Of a stretch of 64,000 nt of DNA, positions 47,235 to 58,155 are shown piece after piece. The translations under genes and the position numbers were made by a program. Source of the DNA: Serinicoccus kebangsaanensis (GTDB lineage: Bacteria > Actinomycetota > Actinomycetes > Actinomycetales > Dermatophilaceae). The notes under the pieces are model-generated. The model searched no databases. It was not told where the DNA came from and saw only the letters and a list, made by a program, of their open reading frames with translations. Numbering within the stretch: the first letter of the stretch is position 1; every line of letters begins with the position of its first letter. The DNA lies in NCBI RefSeq assembly GCF_008919445.1, contig NZ_VSLG01000009.1, forward strand, positions 79,015 to 143,014. The letters run 5' to 3'.

Positions 47235-48094
47235 TGGGGCAGAAGATCAACCCGAACGGCTACCGCCTGGGCATCACGACCGACCACCGCAGCCGCTGGT
47301 TCGCCGACTCCACCAAGGAGGGTCAGCGCTACCGCGACTACGTGAAGGAAGACGTCGCGATCCGTGAGCTGCTGTCCACCGGCATGGACCGGGCCGGCAT
47401 CTCCAAGGTCGAGATCGAGCGGACCCGGGACCGCGTGCGCGTGGACATCCACACCGCCCGCCCGGGCATCGTCATCGGCCGCCGCGGCGCCGAGGCCGAC
47501 CGGCTGCGCGGTGCGCTCGAGAAGCTCACCGGCAAGCAGGTCCAGCTGAACATCCTCGAGGTCAAGAACCCCGAGGTCGACGCCCAGCTCGTCGCCCAGG
47601 GCATCGCCGAGCAGCTCGCCGCCCGCGTGACCTTCCGTCGCGCGATGCGCAAGGGTATGCAGTCCGCGCTGCGGGCCGGTGCCAAGGGCATCCGGATCCA
47701 GTGCTCGGGCCGCCTCGGTGGTGCCGAGATGTCGCGCTCGGAGTTCTACCGCGAGGGCCGTGTGCCGCTGCACACCCTGCGCGCGAACATCGACTACGGC
47801 TTCTACGAGGCCAAGACGACCTTCGGCCGGATCGGTGTGAAGGTCTGGATCTACAAGGGCGACCTGACCGCCAAGGAGCTCGCGCGCGAGGAGGCCCAGG
47901 CCCCCAGCGGTCGCGGTGACCGTCGCGGTCGCGGTGGCCGTGGTGGCGCCGGCGGCGGCGGCGGCGAGCGCCGTGGGCGTGCGCCGCGTCGGGACGAGGC
48001 GACGAGCGCCGAGACGGGTGCCGCGGCGCCCGCGGCCGCTCCGACCGAGTCCGCGTCGGCCGCCCCCGCTACCACCGAGGGAGAGCAGTCCTGA
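47234..48094 (+). CDS. rpsC: Ribosomal protein uS3
   Basis: 286 residues. KH domain with [20 protein letters not shown] and C-terminal [20 protein letters not shown]; part of the mRNA entry helicase. It is longer than the ~210-230 usual residues because of a C-terminal Gly/Arg-rich then Ala-rich tail ([20 protein letters not shown]). ATG 47234 overlaps the rplV stop. Confidence 0.97.
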   Translation: MGQKINPNGYRLGITTDHRSRWFADSTKEGQRYRDYVKEDVAIRELLSTGMDRAGISKVEIERTRDRVRVDIHTARPGIVIGRRGAEADRLRGALEKLTGKQVQLNILEVKNPEVDAQLVAQGIAEQLAARVTFRRAMRKGMQSALRAGAKGIRIQCSGRLGGAEMSRSEFYREGRVPLHTLRANIDYGFYEAKTTFGRIGVKVWIYKGDLTAKELAREEAQAPSGRGDRRGRGGRGGAGGGGGERRGRAPRRDEATSAETGAAAPAAAPTESASAAPATTEGEQS

Positions 48095-48513
48095 TGTTGA
48101 TTCCCCGTCGCGTCAAGCACCGCAAGCAGCACCACCCGGGCCGCTCCGGCATGGCCAAGGGCGGCACCGCGCTGGCGTTCGGTGACTACGGCATCCAGGC
48201 CCTGGCGCCGGCCTACGTCACCAACCGGCAGATCGAGTCCGCTCGTATCGCCATGACCCGCTACATCAAGCGAGGCGGCAAGGTGTGGATCAACATCTAC
48301 CCGGACCGCCCGCTGACCAAGAAGCCGGCCGAGACCCGCATGGGGTCCGGCAAGGGCTCGCCCGAGTGGTGGGTGGCCAACGTCAAGCCGGGCCGCGTGA
48401 TGTTCGAGCTGTCCGGTGTGTCCGAGGACGTCGCCCGCGAGGCGCTGCGTCTGGCGATGCACAAGCTGCCCATGAAGACCCGTTTCGTCTCCCGTGAGGG
48501 TGGTGACATCTGA
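48094..48513 (+). CDS. rplP: Ribosomal protein uL16
   Basis: 139 residues, near the A-site tRNA on the 50S subunit. [40 protein letters not shown] and [20 protein letters not shown] are conserved. Overlaps rpsC and rpmC by one base each. Confidence 0.98.
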   Translation: MLIPRRVKHRKQHHPGRSGMAKGGTALAFGDYGIQALAPAYVTNRQIESARIAMTRYIKRGGKVWINIYPDRPLTKKPAETRMGSGKGSPEWWVANVKPGRVMFELSGVSEDVAREALRLAMHKLPMKTRFVSREGGDI

Positions 48514-48761
48514 TGGCTGTCGGTTCTGACAACCTGACCCCCGAGCAGCTGCGCGGTCTGGAGGACGGCCCGCTGGCCGATGCTCTGGCCGAGGCCAAGA
48601 AGGAGCTGTTCAACCTGCGATTCCAGTCCGCGACCGGGCAGCTGGAGAGCCACGGCCGGCTGCGCGCGGTCCGCAAGGACATCGCGCGCATCTACACCGA
48701 GATGCGTGAGCGCGAGCTGGGCATCGGTCGTGAGTCCGACGAGAACGAGAAGGTGGGCTGA
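48513..48761 (+). CDS. rpmC: Ribosomal protein uL29
   Basis: 82 residues, helical hairpin at the tunnel exit: [20 protein letters not shown] and [22 protein letters not shown] 48513 overlaps the rplP stop. Confidence 0.97.
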   Translation: MAVGSDNLTPEQLRGLEDGPLADALAEAKKELFNLRFQSATGQLESHGRLRAVRKDIARIYTEMRERELGIGRESDENEKVG

Positions 48762-48763
48762 GC

Positions 48764-49105
48764 ATGAGCGAGAGCACCCAGACCCAGGCCGAGGCGACCG
48801 CTGAGACCGTCGACGCGCACGAGCCGAGCGAGAGCTCGCTCGGGCACGGCGGTGACCGCAACTACCGCAAGGTCCGCCAGGGCTACGTCGTCAGCGACAA
48901 GATGGACAAGACGATCGTCGTCCAGGTCGAGGACCGCGTGAAGCACGGCCTCTACGGCAAGGTCCTGCGCACGACCAACAAGGTCAAGGCGCACGACGAG
49001 GAGAACACCGCCGGTACCGGCGACCGTGTCCTCATCATGGAGACCCGCCCGCTGTCAGCGACCAAGCGCTGGCGCCTGGTGGAGATCCTCGAGAAGGCCA
49101 AGTAA
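48764..49105 (+). CDS. rpsQ: Ribosomal protein uS17
   Basis: 113 residues. The OB-fold core starts near residue 33 ([20 protein letters not shown]) and ends at the C-terminus ([16 protein letters not shown] [19 protein letters not shown]). The first ~30 residues are an acidic Thr/Glu/Ala extension not found in E. coli S17. Confidence 0.97.
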   Translation: MSESTQTQAEATAETVDAHEPSESSLGHGGDRNYRKVRQGYVVSDKMDKTIVVQVEDRVKHGLYGKVLRTTNKVKAHDEENTAGTGDRVLIMETRPLSATKRWRLVEILEKAK

Positions 49106-49180
49106 GAACCAACCGTCCACAACGTCTGGCCAGGCTCGCCCCGCACGGGCGAGAACCAGCCGGCAGTAGGAGAACGAACA

Positions 49181-49549
49181 GTGATCCAGCAGGAGTCGCG
49201 ACTGCGCGTCGCCGACAACACCGGTGCCAAGGAGCTCCTGTGCATCCGTGTGCTGGGTGGCTCCGGACGCCGCTACGCAGGCATCGGGGACACCATCGTG
49301 GCCACCGTCAAGGACGCCATCCCCGGCGGCAACGTCAAGAAGGGCGACGTCGTCAAGGCGGTCATCGTGCGCACCCGCAAGGAGCGCCGTCGTCCCGACG
49401 GCAGCTACATCCGATTCGACGAGAACGCCGCGGTCATCCTCAAGAACGACGGTGACCCCCGCGGTACCCGCATCTTCGGCCCGGTGGGCCGCGAGCTGCG
49501 CGACAAGCGATTCATGCGGATCGTCTCGCTCGCGCCGGAGGTGATCTGA
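49181..49549 (+). CDS. rplN: Ribosomal protein uL14
   Basis: 122 residues, standard length. Starts [20 protein letters not shown] from GTG 49181 with GTAGGAG upstream. Forms an intersubunit bridge. First gene of the spc cluster. Confidence 0.98.
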   Translation: MIQQESRLRVADNTGAKELLCIRVLGGSGRRYAGIGDTIVATVKDAIPGGNVKKGDVVKAVIVRTRKERRRPDGSYIRFDENAAVILKNDGDPRGTRIFGPVGRELRDKRFMRIVSLAPEVI

Positions 49550-49553
49550 GGAC

Positions 49554-49898
49554 ATGGCGAAGATGAAGATCAAGAAGAACGACCTGGTTCAGGTCATCGC
49601 CGGCAAGGACAAGGGCCTGCAGGGCCGGGTCATCGCCGTGCACACCGAGACCGACCGCGTGCTCGTCGAGGGCGTCAACCGCATCACGAAGCACACCCGG
49701 GCCGGTGGCCAGCGCGGCGTGAACACCGGTGGCATCCAGGTCCAGGAGGCGCCCATCCACGTGTCGAACGTGATGGTGGTCGACCCCGAGACTAAGAAGC
49801 CGACCCGGATCAAGACGCGCGTCGAGACGGTCGACCGGGACGGTCGCGAGAAGACGGTGCGCACCCGCGTCGCGGTGCGCTCGGGTAAGGACCTGTGA
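49554..49898 (+). CDS. rplX: Ribosomal protein uL24
   Basis: 114 residues. KOW motif [20 protein letters not shown] initiates 50S assembly; [20 protein letters not shown] follows. ATG 49554. Its stop overlaps the rplE GTG. Confidence 0.97.
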   Translation: MAKMKIKKNDLVQVIAGKDKGLQGRVIAVHTETDRVLVEGVNRITKHTRAGGQRGVNTGGIQVQEAPIHVSNVMVVDPETKKPTRIKTRVETVDRDGREKTVRTRVAVRSGKDL

Positions 49899-50518
49899 GC
49901 ATGACTGACACGATCACCGACAACGAGACCGAGCAGGGCTCGGCGGCTGCCGAGGGACGCACCACGTCCGCCCCCGCGCCGCGGCTGAAGGGCCGCTACC
50001 GCGAGGACATCGTGCCGGCCATGACCGAGCAGTTCGGCTACGCCAACCCGATGCAGGTCCCCGGCCTGGTCAAGATCACCGTCAACATGGGCGTCGGCGA
50101 GGCGGCTCGCGACAGCAAGCTCATCGAGGGTGCGATCCGCGACCTGGCCACGATCACCGGGCAGAAGCCCTCGGTCACCAAGGCCCGCAAGTCCATCGCG
50201 CAGTTCAAGCTGCGTGAGGGTATGCCGATCGGTGCGCACGTCACGCTGCGCGGCGACCGGATGTGGGAGTTCCTGGACCGTCTGCTGGCGCTGGCGCTGC
50301 CGCGCATCCGTGACTTCCGCGGGCTCTCGCCGCGCCAGTTCGACGGCAACGGCAACTACACCTTCGGCCTGGTGGAGCAGTCGATGTTCCACGAGATCGA
50401 CCAGGACAAGATCGACCGCGTCCGCGGCATGGACATCACGGTCGTGACCACCGCCAAGACCGACGACGAGGGTCGGGCGCTGCTCAAGCACCTGGGCTTC
50501 CCGTTCAAGGAGAACTGA
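49895..50518 (+). CDS. rplE: Ribosomal protein uL5
   Basis: 207 residues. Binds 5S rRNA. Core motifs: [40 protein letters not shown] and [20 protein letters not shown]. About 25 N-terminal residues are an acidic extension. Start GTG 49895 or ATG 49901; both follow the rplX stop region. Confidence 0.97.
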   Translation: MSMTDTITDNETEQGSAAAEGRTTSAPAPRLKGRYREDIVPAMTEQFGYANPMQVPGLVKITVNMGVGEAARDSKLIEGAIRDLATITGQKPSVTKARKSIAQFKLREGMPIGAHVTLRGDRMWEFLDRLLALALPRIRDFRGLSPRQFDGNGNYTFGLVEQSMFHEIDQDKIDRVRGMDITVVTTAKTDDEGRALLKHLGFPFKEN

Positions 50519-50703
50519 TGGCCAAGACCGCGCTGATCAACAAGGCCAACCGCAAGCCGAAGTTCAAGGTGCGCGCCTACACCCGCTGCCAGCGGTGCGG
50601 CCGCCCCCACTCGGTCTACCGCAAGTTCGGCCTGTGCCGGATCTGCCTGCGCGAGATGGCGCACCGCGGCGAGCTGCCCGGCGTGACCAAGTCGAGCTGG
50701 TGA
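50518..50703 (+). CDS. rpsN: Ribosomal protein uS14, zinc type
   Basis: 61 residues. Short zinc-binding (type Z) S14 with CQRCGRP and CRICLRE. ATG 50518 overlaps the rplE stop. A zinc-free paralogue may exist elsewhere but is not in this window. Confidence 0.97.
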   Translation: MAKTALINKANRKPKFKVRAYTRCQRCGRPHSVYRKFGLCRICLREMAHRGELPGVTKSSW

Positions 50704-50829
50704 CGACGGCAGCTGCCGCCGGCACCCACGGCATACCGCACCACCACACCTGACGTAACCACCACCTGGAACATCGAAGGTCGCCCGGGACACCCGGGGG
50801 AAACCGCGATGAGAAAGGGCACGAAGCCC

Positions 50830-51228
50830 ATGACCATGACCGACCCGATCGCGGACATGCTGACCCGGATCCGGAACGCCAACTCGGCGCACAAGGACCA
50901 GGTCACCATGCCGTACTCCAAGCTGAAGGCCACCATCGCCGACATCCTCAAGGCGGAGGGCTACATCGCCTCCTGGTCCTCTGCGGAGGCCGAGGTGGGC
51001 AGCACGCTGATCATCGACCTCAAGTACGGCCCCAACCGGGAGCGCTCCATCGCCGGTGTGCGCCGCGTCTCCAAGCCGGGCCTGCGCGTCTACGCGAAGT
51101 CCACCAACCTGCCCCGCGTGCTGGGCGGCCTGGGCGTGGCGATCATCTCCACGTCCTCCGGCCTGCTCACCGACCGTCAGGCTGCCGAGAAGGGCGTCGG
51201 CGGCGAAGTGCTCGCCTACGTCTGGTGA
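50830..51228 (+). CDS. rpsH: Ribosomal protein uS8
   Basis: 132 residues, standard length, from ATG 50830 ([20 protein letters not shown]). Binds 16S helix 21 and in E. coli regulates the spc operon. The conserved C-terminus is [20 protein letters not shown]. An upstream ATG at 50809 would add seven unconserved residues. Confidence 0.97.
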   Translation: MTMTDPIADMLTRIRNANSAHKDQVTMPYSKLKATIADILKAEGYIASWSSAEAEVGSTLIIDLKYGPNRERSIAGVRRVSKPGLRVYAKSTNLPRVLGGLGVAIISTSSGLLTDRQAAEKGVGGEVLAYVW

Positions 51229-51261
51229 CCCGAGGAAAGTCACGAAAGGAGTAACGAAGAC

Positions 51262-51801
51262 ATGTCTCGTATTGGACGACTCCCCGTCGCGATCCCCTCG
51301 GGTGTGGATGTGGCCATCGACGGCGACACCGTCACGGTCAAGGGCCCCAAGGGGCAGCTCGCGCTCGACGTGGTCGAGCCGATCTCCGTCGCCAAGGGGG
51401 AGGACGGCAGCATCGAGGTCAGCCGCCCCGACGACGAGCGCGACTCGCGGTCGCGCCACGGCCTGACCCGCAGCCTGATCGCCAACATGGTCGAGGGTGT
51501 GACCAACGGCTACACCAAGAAGCTCGAGATCCACGGCACCGGTTACCGCGTCGTGGCCAAGGGCACCGACCTGGAGTTCGCGCTGGGCTACAGCCACCCC
51601 ATTCTCATCAAGGCCCCGGAGGGCATCTCCTTCCAGGTCGAGAACCCCACCCGGTTCTCGGTCACGGGCATCGACAAGCAGCAGGTCGGCGAGGTCGCTG
51701 CGAACATCCGCAAGCTGCGCAGGCCTGACCCCTACAAGGGCAAGGGTGTGCGCTACGAGGGTGAGCGCATCCGCCGCAAGGTCGGAAAGGCTGGTAAGTA
51801 A
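51262..51801 (+). CDS. rplF: Ribosomal protein uL6
   Basis: 179 residues. [36 protein letters not shown] and [20 protein letters not shown] are the family marks. Near the sarcin-ricin loop. ATG 51262 preceded by AAAGGAG. Confidence 0.98.
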   Translation: MSRIGRLPVAIPSGVDVAIDGDTVTVKGPKGQLALDVVEPISVAKGEDGSIEVSRPDDERDSRSRHGLTRSLIANMVEGVTNGYTKKLEIHGTGYRVVAKGTDLEFALGYSHPILIKAPEGISFQVENPTRFSVTGIDKQQVGEVAANIRKLRRPDPYKGKGVRYEGERIRRKVGKAGK

Positions 51802-51804
51802 GCC

Positions 51805-52179
51805 ATGGCACAGATCGTCAAGCGCGCCAAGAGCAAGAGCGCTGCCCGTGGCCGCCGCCACGTGCGGCTGCGCAAGAAGGTCACCGGCACCGCGGAGCGC
51901 CCGCGCATCGTGGTCAACCGGTCCTCCCGCCACGTCTTCGTCCAGCTGGTCGACGACTCCCGGAGCGCCACCGTGGCGTCCGCGTCGACCATGGAGGCAG
52001 ACCTGCGCGCCCTGGAGGGCGACAAGACCGCCAAGGCCAAGCGGGTCGGCGAGCTGCTCGCCGAGCGCGCCAAGGCTGCCGGCGTCGACGCCGCGGTCTT
52101 CGACCGTGGTGGCAACCGTTACGCCGGCCGTGTGGCCGCTATCGCGGAGGGCGCCCGCGAGGGCGGCCTGGCGCTCTGA
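51805..52179 (+). CDS. rplR: Ribosomal protein uL18
   Basis: 124 residues. 5S rRNA-binding protein. [20 protein letters not shown] and the C-terminal [20 protein letters not shown] are conserved. Starts 3 bp after the rplF stop. Confidence 0.98.
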   Translation: MAQIVKRAKSKSAARGRRHVRLRKKVTGTAERPRIVVNRSSRHVFVQLVDDSRSATVASASTMEADLRALEGDKTAKAKRVGELLAERAKAAGVDAAVFDRGGNRYAGRVAAIAEGAREGGLAL

Positions 52180-52214
52180 CCGGACCCCGAGAACGAAGAG
52201 AGAAGGATCTTTCG

Positions 52215-52886
52215 ATGGCTGGTGACTTCCAGCGACGTGGAGCCGCTTCCGGCACCACGGCCGGTGACGCCCGCGACAACCGTCGGGGCAACCGTGACAA
52301 CAACCGAGACAACCGCGACGGCCGTGGCGGCCGGGGCGGACGCGACGACGACCGCAACCAGTACCTGGAGCGCGTCGTCACCATCAACCGTGTGGCCAAG
52401 GTCGTCAAGGGCGGTCGCCGCTTCAGCTTCACCGCGCTGGTCGTGGTGGGCGACGGCGACGGCACCGTCGGCGTCGGCTACGGCAAGGCCAAGGAGGTGC
52501 CGGCCGCGATCTCCAAGGGCGTCGAGGAGGCGAAGAAGAACTTCTTCCGCGTGCCCCGGATCGCCGGCACCATCCCGCACCCGATCCAGGGTGAGGACGC
52601 CGCCGGTGTCGTCATGCTGAAGCCGGCCAGCCCGGGTACCGGTGTCATCGCCGGTGGCCCGGTGCGCGCCGTGCTCGAGTGCGCCGGCATCCACGACGTG
52701 CTCAGCAAGTCGCTCGGCTCCAGCAACTCCATCAACATCGTGCATGCCACGGTGGCGGCCCTGCAGGGCCTGGAGCAGCCGGAGTCCGTGGCGGCCCGCC
52801 GCGGCAAGTCCCTCGAGGAGGTCACACCGCACGCCATGCTCAAGGCGCGCGCCGAGGCTGCCGCAGAGGCGAAGGCGGGTGCCTGA
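52215..52886 (+). CDS. rpsE: Ribosomal protein uS5
   Basis: 223 residues. Core from [20 protein letters not shown] with [20 protein letters not shown] and the C-terminal [12 protein letters not shown]. The first ~50 residues are an Asn/Asp/Arg/Gly-rich, repeat-like extension ([20 protein letters not shown]). Ram/fidelity protein. Confidence 0.97.
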   Translation: MAGDFQRRGAASGTTAGDARDNRRGNRDNNRDNRDGRGGRGGRDDDRNQYLERVVTINRVAKVVKGGRRFSFTALVVVGDGDGTVGVGYGKAKEVPAAISKGVEEAKKNFFRVPRIAGTIPHPIQGEDAAGVVMLKPASPGTGVIAGGPVRAVLECAGIHDVLSKSLGSSNSINIVHATVAALQGLEQPESVAARRGKSLEEVTPHAMLKARAEAAAEAKAGA

Positions 52887-53068
52887 TGGCCAAGCTCAAG
52901 GTGACCCAGATCAAGTCCACCGTCGGCACCAAGCACATGCACCGGGAGACCGTCCGGAGCCTGGGCCTGAAGCGGATCGGTGACACCGTCGTCAAGGAGG
53001 ACCGCCCGGAGTTCCGCGGCATGGTCCGCACGGTCGCCCACCTGGTGACCGTGGAGGAGGTTGACTGA
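52886..53068 (+). CDS. rpmD: Ribosomal protein uL30
   Basis: 60 residues, standard ([31 protein letters not shown]). ATG 52886 overlaps the rpsE stop. Confidence 0.96.
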   Translation: MAKLKVTQIKSTVGTKHMHRETVRSLGLKRIGDTVVKEDRPEFRGMVRTVAHLVTVEEVD

Positions 53069-53069
53069 T

Positions 53070-53540
53070 ATGGCCGACAGCACAGCCCGTCGCGAGGCGG
53101 CCGCGCTCAAGGTCCACCACCTGCGTCCGGCCCCCGGTGCCAAGACCGCCAAGACCCGCGTGGGTCGAGGCGAGGCGTCCAAGGGCAAGACGGCCGGTCG
53201 CGGCACCAAGGGCACCAAGGCCCGCTACCAGGTGCCCGAGACCTTCGAGGGTGGACAGACCCCGATGCACATGCGGCTGCCCAAGCTGCGTGGCTTCACC
53301 AACCCGTTCAAGGTGACCTACCAGGTCGTCAACCTCGACACCCTGGCCTCCCTCTTCCCCGAGGGTGGCACCGTCGGGGCCGCCGAGCTGGTGGCCAGGG
53401 GCGCGGTCCGCAAGGGCCAGCCCATCAAGGTGCTCGGCACCGGTGAGGTCTCCGTCAAGCTCGACGTGACCGCCACCAAGTTCTCGGCCTCCGCGAAGGA
53501 GAAGATCGAGGCTGCCGGCGGGAGCGCCACGGAGGCCTGA
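53070..53540 (+). CDS. rplO: Ribosomal protein uL15
   Basis: 156 residues. [40 protein letters not shown] and the C-terminal [20 protein letters not shown] 53070 is chosen over TTG 53061; GGAGGA lies about 10 nt before it. Followed by a strong terminator separating it from secY. Confidence 0.96.
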   Translation: MADSTARREAAALKVHHLRPAPGAKTAKTRVGRGEASKGKTAGRGTKGTKARYQVPETFEGGQTPMHMRLPKLRGFTNPFKVTYQVVNLDTLASLFPEGGTVGAAELVARGAVRKGQPIKVLGTGEVSVKLDVTATKFSASAKEKIEAAGGSATEA

Positions 53541-53574
53541 GGCGCAGGCCTCGCACCCGGCATACCCACGCGTC

Positions 53575-53606
53575 AGGCCCCGCGTCGCACGAGCGGCGCG
53601 GGGCCT
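53575..53606 (+). terminator. Terminator after rplO
   Basis: AGGCCCCGCG pairs perfectly with CGCGGGGCCT around a 12-nt loop, followed by CACGCTTCTC. Confidence 0.8.
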
Positions 53607-53727
53607 CACGCTTCTCGACCTCACCCTCAGTGGTGTTATCGTCAACGACGATCCACTGCTCGATTTCCGGGCCCCAACCTCGCCCCGACGCGCCGCGCGA
53701 GTCGACCGGCCCCTCAGGAGGACCTGA

Positions 53728-55053
53728 ATGCTCTCCGCCTTCGTGCGCGCGTTCAAGACGCCCGATCTTCGCAAGAAGATCCTCTTCACGCTCGCGATCA
53801 TGGCGCTCTACCGCCTCGGGACGCACATCCCGACCCCGGGCGTGGACTACGGCCTGGTGCAGCAGTGCCTCGACACGGCGGAGCTGTCCGGCAACGTGCT
53901 CGGCATGGTCAACCTGTTCTCCGGTGGCGCCATGGTGCAGCTGTCGATCTTCGCGCTGGGGATCATGCCCTACATCACGGCGGCGATCATCGTGCAGCTG
54001 CTCACCGTGGTGATCCCACGGTTCGAGCAGCTGAAGAAGGAGGGGCAGGCGGGTCAGACCAAGATGACCCAGTACACCCGCTACCTCACGATCGGGCTGG
54101 CGGTGCTGCAGGCGTCCACGCTCGTGACGATCGCCCGCGAGCCGGCCCGGTTGTTCGGGACCACGTGCACCTCGGTGATGCCGGACGAGGGCATCTGGAC
54201 GCTCTCCCTCATGGTCCTGACGATGACCGCGGGCACCGGCCTGATCATGTGGCTGGGTGAGCTGATCACCGAGAAGGGTGTCGGCAACGGTATGTCGCTG
54301 CTCATCTTCGTCTCGATCGCCGCCGGCTTCCCGGCGGCGCTGGGTGCGATCTACCAGAGCTCGGTCACCACCTTCGTCCTGGTGATGCTGCTCGGCCTGG
54401 TCATCATGACGCTCGTCGTCTACGTGGAGCAGTGCCAGCGGCGGATCCCGGTGCAGTACGCCAAGCGGATGATCGGCCGTCGCCAGTACGGGGGGACGTC
54501 CACCTACATCCCGCTCAAGCTCAACATGGCCAACGTCATCCCGATCATCTTCGCCAGCTCCATCCTGATGCTGCCCTCGCTGCTGGCCAACTTCAACCGG
54601 CCGACCGAGGCGGGCGCCACGGCACCGGGCTGGGTGGGCTTCATCGACCGCTACCTGTCGATGGGTGCCACCGGGTCGGGGACGCACTGGATCTACATGG
54701 TGCTGTACGCCGCGATGATCATCTTCTTCTGCTTCTTCTACACCTCGGTGACCTTCAACCCCACCGAGGTGGCGGACAACATGAAGCGCTACGGCGGCTT
54801 CATCCCCGGCATCCGGGCCGGGCGGCCCACGGCGGAGTACCTCGAGTACGTCATCAACCGGATCACCACGCCCGGAGCGCTCTACCTCGCCGGGCTGGCG
54901 CTGATCCCGCTCATCGCGTTCAACGTCATGGGGGTGGCCAACTTCCCCCTGGGCGGCGCCTCGATCCTCATCATCGTCGGCGTCGGTCTGCAGACGGTGA
55001 AGCAGATCGAGTCCCAGCTCCAGCAGCACGACTACGAAGGGTTCCTCCGCTGA
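53728..55053 (+). CDS. secY: Preprotein translocase subunit SecY
   Basis: 441 residues, ten membrane segments, the protein-conducting channel. LGTHIPTPGVDYG, IMPYITAAIIVQLLTVVIPR and YGGTSTYIPLKLNMANVIPI are signatures. ATG 53728 with CAGGAGG upstream. It is separated from rplO by a terminator but coupled to adk by a one-base overlap. Confidence 0.98.
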   Translation: MLSAFVRAFKTPDLRKKILFTLAIMALYRLGTHIPTPGVDYGLVQQCLDTAELSGNVLGMVNLFSGGAMVQLSIFALGIMPYITAAIIVQLLTVVIPRFEQLKKEGQAGQTKMTQYTRYLTIGLAVLQASTLVTIAREPARLFGTTCTSVMPDEGIWTLSLMVLTMTAGTGLIMWLGELITEKGVGNGMSLLIFVSIAAGFPAALGAIYQSSVTTFVLVMLLGLVIMTLVVYVEQCQRRIPVQYAKRMIGRRQYGGTSTYIPLKLNMANVIPIIFASSILMLPSLLANFNRPTEAGATAPGWVGFIDRYLSMGATGSGTHWIYMVLYAAMIIFFCFFYTSVTFNPTEVADNMKRYGGFIPGIRAGRPTAEYLEYVINRITTPGALYLAGLALIPLIAFNVMGVANFPLGGASILIIVGVGLQTVKQIESQLQQHDYEGFLR

Positions 55054-55667
55054 TGCGACTGATCATGCTCGGACCGCCCGGTGCAGGCAAGGGCACCCAG
55101 GCCGTCCACGTCTCCCGGGCCCACGGCATACCCGCCATCTCCACCGGGGACATCTTCCGGGCGAACATCAAGAACGAGACCGAGCTCGGGCTGCAGGTCA
55201 AGCAGATCACCGCGTCGGGCGGCTACGTGCCGGACGAGATCACGAACGCCATCGTGCGCGACCGCCTGGCCGAGCAGGACGCGGCCCACGGCTTCTTGCT
55301 CGACGGCTACCCGCGGACCACCGGCCAGGTGGACGCGCTGGACGAGATGCTGGCGGAGGCCGGCCACGAGCTGGACGTCGTGGTGGAGCTCACCGTGGAC
55401 ACCGACGAGGTGGTGCAGCGGCTGCTGGCCCGCGCCCAGGAGCAGGGCCGCGCCGACGACACCGAGGAGGTCGTCCGGGAGCGGATGCGCCTGTATGCCG
55501 AGGAGACGGCGCCGCTGTCGGCGCGCTACAAGGAGCGTGGCCTGCTGCGGCGCGTGGACGGCATGGGCGAGGTCACCGAGGTGACCGGGCGGATCGAGGC
55601 CGTCCTCCGGGACGTGCCGACCTCGTCGACCGGCGACGCGCCGGTGGACGACGCCGACACGCGCTGA
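55053..55667 (+). CDS. adk: Adenylate kinase
   Basis: 204 residues. Converts ATP plus AMP to two ADP. P-loop LGPPGAGKGTQA, AMP-site HGIPAISTGDIFR and FLLDGYPRTTGQ. The LID region is short, as in the non-zinc actinobacterial form. The last ~20 residues are an Asp/Ser/Thr-rich tail. ATG 55053 overlaps the secY stop; the stop overlaps map. Confidence 0.97.
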   Translation: MRLIMLGPPGAGKGTQAVHVSRAHGIPAISTGDIFRANIKNETELGLQVKQITASGGYVPDEITNAIVRDRLAEQDAAHGFLLDGYPRTTGQVDALDEMLAEAGHELDVVVELTVDTDEVVQRLLARAQEQGRADDTEEVVRERMRLYAEETAPLSARYKERGLLRRVDGMGEVTEVTGRIEAVLRDVPTSSTGDAPVDDADTR

Positions 55668-56542
55668 TGTCGATCTTCCGCCGTCGCCCGCGGATCGAGG
55701 CCAAGTCGCCCGACGAGCTCGTGGCGATGCGTCGGGCCGGGCTGGTGGTCGCGCGGACACTGAGCCTGGCACGGGAGCGTGCGGTCGCCGGGGTCACCAC
55801 CGGCGAGCTCGACGCGGAGGCCGAGGAGGCCATCCGCGGCAGTGGCGCCGTGCCCAGCTTTCTCGGCTACCACGGCTTCACCGGCAGCCTGTGCATCTCG
55901 GTCAACGACGAGGTGGTGCACGGGATCCCGGGGGGACGGGTGCTCGAGGACGGTGACCTGGTCTCCATCGACTGCGGCGCCATCGTCGAGGGCTGGCACG
56001 GAGACGCCGCGCTCAGCCTGGTGGTCGGGGGCCGGCAGCAGGGGTCGCCGGCCGACCTGGCCCTGATGGACGACACCGAGGCCTCGCTCTGGGCCGGCAT
56101 CGCGGCGCTGCGCCCCGGTGGACGGCTGTTCGCCGTGGGCGACGCGGTGGAGAGCAGCGTCGACGCCGCGCTCGAGCGCCGGGTGAAGGACGCCGTCCCG
56201 GGGGTCGAGGCCTACGGCATCCTGGAGGACTACACCGGGCACGGGATCGGCCGGGAGATGCACATGGACCCGCACGTGCCGAACTACGGGGTGTCCGCCG
56301 CCGGACCGACCGTGCCCTCGGGAGCCACCCTGGCGATCGAGCCGATGGTCACGCTCGGGAGCATCGAGACCCGCACCTTGGACGATGACTGGACGGTCGT
56401 CACCAGCGACGGCAGCCGGGCGGCCCACTGGGAGCACACCGTGGCCGTGACCGACGACGGACTCTGGGTGCTCACGGCCGCCGACGGGGGAGCGGCCGGG
56501 CTGGAGCGGGTCGGCGCCGCGTTCGCACCCCTCTCCGACTGA
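55667..56542 (+). CDS. map: Type I methionine aminopeptidase
   Basis: 291 residues. Removes the start methionine. The five metal ligands are visible: Asp in SIDCGAIVEGWHGDA (two), His in GHGIGREMHMDP, Glu in LAIEPMVTLGS and Glu in AHWEHTVAVTD. N-terminal SPDELVAMRRAGLVVARTLS lacks a zinc finger. secY-adk-map order is conserved. Confidence 0.96.
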   Translation: MSIFRRRPRIEAKSPDELVAMRRAGLVVARTLSLARERAVAGVTTGELDAEAEEAIRGSGAVPSFLGYHGFTGSLCISVNDEVVHGIPGGRVLEDGDLVSIDCGAIVEGWHGDAALSLVVGGRQQGSPADLALMDDTEASLWAGIAALRPGGRLFAVGDAVESSVDAALERRVKDAVPGVEAYGILEDYTGHGIGREMHMDPHVPNYGVSAAGPTVPSGATLAIEPMVTLGSIETRTLDDDWTVVTSDGSRAAHWEHTVAVTDDGLWVLTAADGGAAGLERVGAAFAPLSD

Positions 56543-56573
56543 TTGGCCTTGGGGGTTGCCCTTCCCGTAGGAT
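56543..56573 (+). promoter_or_regulatory. Promoter of infA-rpmJ
   Basis: TTGGCC (56543-56548) and TAGGAT (56568-56573), 19-bp spacer, about 55 bp before infA. Confidence 0.55.
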
Positions 56574-56628
56574 GGTGCGTCGGCCCTGTGTGGGCCGAGT
56601 CCAGTGAAATTCAGGGAATGTGGAGGAC

Positions 56629-56850
56629 ATGGCGAAGAAGGACGGCGTCATTGAGATCGAGGGCACGGTTGTCGAGGCCCTCCCGAACGCGAACTTCCGG
56701 GTCGAGCTGACCAACGGTCACGTTGTGCTGGCTCACATCTCCGGCAAGATGCGGCAGCACTACATCCGGATCCTCCCCGAGGACCGCGTCGTGGTGGAGC
56801 TCAGCCCGTACGACCTGACTCGCGGCCGCATCGTCTTCCGCTACCGCTGA
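56629..56850 (+). CDS. infA: Translation initiation factor IF-1
   Basis: 73 residues, standard length, from ATG 56629 ([20 protein letters not shown]). OB fold ending [20 protein letters not shown] supplies the ribosome site, so the in-frame GTG at 56620 is not needed. Followed by rpmJ. Confidence 0.97.
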   Translation: MAKKDGVIEIEGTVVEALPNANFRVELTNGHVVLAHISGKMRQHYIRILPEDRVVVELSPYDLTRGRIVFRYR

Positions 56851-56923
56851 GGCACGCGGCCCTCGTGGCCGTGCGCCGCACACCCACCCCCGTTCAGATC
56901 CCTCCACCCGAAGGCAGGAAGCC

Positions 56924-57037
56924 ATGAAGGTTCAGCCGAGCGTGAAGAAGATCTGCGACAAGTGCAAGGTGATCCGCCGTCACGGCCGGGTCATGGTGAT
57001 CTGCGACAACCTGCGCCACAAGCAGCGCCAGGGCTGA
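56924..57037 (+). CDS. rpmJ: Ribosomal protein bL36
   Basis: 37 residues ([20 protein letters not shown], then [17 protein letters not shown]). Zinc form: Cys11, Cys14, Cys27 and His32. GGCAGGAA lies before the ATG. The next 211 bp, up to rpsM, hold no gene that I can support, only GC-rich hairpins. Confidence 0.97.
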   Translation: MKVQPSVKKICDKCKVIRRHGRVMVICDNLRHKQRQG

Positions 57038-57248
57038 GCAGAGCACGTCCCGCACGCGCGTCGCAGCTTCGATGCGTCAGCACGACCCACAACTGAATAC
57101 CCCAGATGACGCAGCACCCGACCCCCGCCGACCGGCGGGACGTCACCTCCGGCCGCGAGAGCCGGGGACCGCGGGCGACCGAGCCCACCAGACGATGCGG
57201 ACCGGTGCTGCACCAGACTCTCGCACGTAACCCAAGGAGCACTGCCAG

Positions 57249-57626
57249 ATGGCACGACTCATCGGTGTCGACCTGCCGCGCGACAAGCGCGTGGAGGTCG
57301 CTCTCACCTACATCTTCGGCGTGGGCCGCACCCGCGCCACCTCGACGCTGGAGGCCACGGGCGTGGACCCGTCCATCCGCGTCAAGGACCTGACGGAAGA
57401 GCAGCTGGTCGCCCTGCGTGACCACCTCGAGGGCAGCTTCCGCCTCGAGGGTGACCTGCGCCGTGAGGTGGCCGCCGACATCCGCCGCAAGGTCGAGATC
57501 GGCAGCTACCAGGGCCTGCGGCACCGCCGCAGCCTCCCGGTGCACGGTCAGCGCACGAAGACCAACGCGCGCACCCGCAAGGGGCCCAAGCGCACGGTCG
57601 CCGGCAAGAAGAAGGCCACGAAGTAA
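57249..57626 (+). CDS. rpsM: Ribosomal protein uS13
   Basis: 125 residues. [38 protein letters not shown] and the C-terminal [19 protein letters not shown] contacting tRNA. ATG 57249, AAGGAG upstream. Confidence 0.98.
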   Translation: MARLIGVDLPRDKRVEVALTYIFGVGRTRATSTLEATGVDPSIRVKDLTEEQLVALRDHLEGSFRLEGDLRREVAADIRRKVEIGSYQGLRHRRSLPVHGQRTKTNARTRKGPKRTVAGKKKATK

Positions 57627-57718
57627 GCCACCGTCGGGGACCTCTCCCCGACCATCCCGCCGGGGCCGCGCCCCGGGCCACGGGACCCACAGATCTGCTC
57701 TTCCGCTAGGAGAAACAC

Positions 57719-58126
57719 ATGCCCCCCAAGAGCCGTCAGGCCACTGGCGCGCGCAAGGTGCGCCGCAAGGAGAAGAAGAACGTCGCCTTCGGGCAGGCTC
57801 ACATCAAGAGCACGTTCAGCAACACCATCATCTCGATCACCGACCCGACCGGTGCCGTCATCGCCTGGTCCTCCTCGGGCCAGGTCGGCTTCAAGGGGTC
57901 GCGCAAGTCGACCCCCTACGCCGCCCAGATGGCTGCCGAGGCCGCCGCGCGCCGCGCCATGGACCACGGCATGAAGAAGGTCGACGTCTTCGTCAAGGGT
58001 CCGGGCTCTGGTCGCGAGACCGCGATCCGCTCGCTGACCGCCGCAGGCCTCGAGGTCGGCGCGATCTCCGACGTGACGCCCCAGGCGCACAACGGTGTCC
58101 GTCCGCCCAAGAAGCGTCGCAACTAA
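57719..58126 (+). CDS. rpsK: Ribosomal protein uS11
   Basis: 135 residues. [20 protein letters not shown] and [20 protein letters not shown] are conserved; forms the 30S platform. ATG 57719 preceded by TAGGAGAAA. Confidence 0.98.
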   Translation: MPPKSRQATGARKVRRKEKKNVAFGQAHIKSTFSNTIISITDPTGAVIAWSSSGQVGFKGSRKSTPYAAQMAAEAAARRAMDHGMKKVDVFVKGPGSGRETAIRSLTAAGLEVGAISDVTPQAHNGVRPPKKRRN

Positions 58127-58155
58127 GAGCCCGGAAAGGAACTAGGGAGAACATC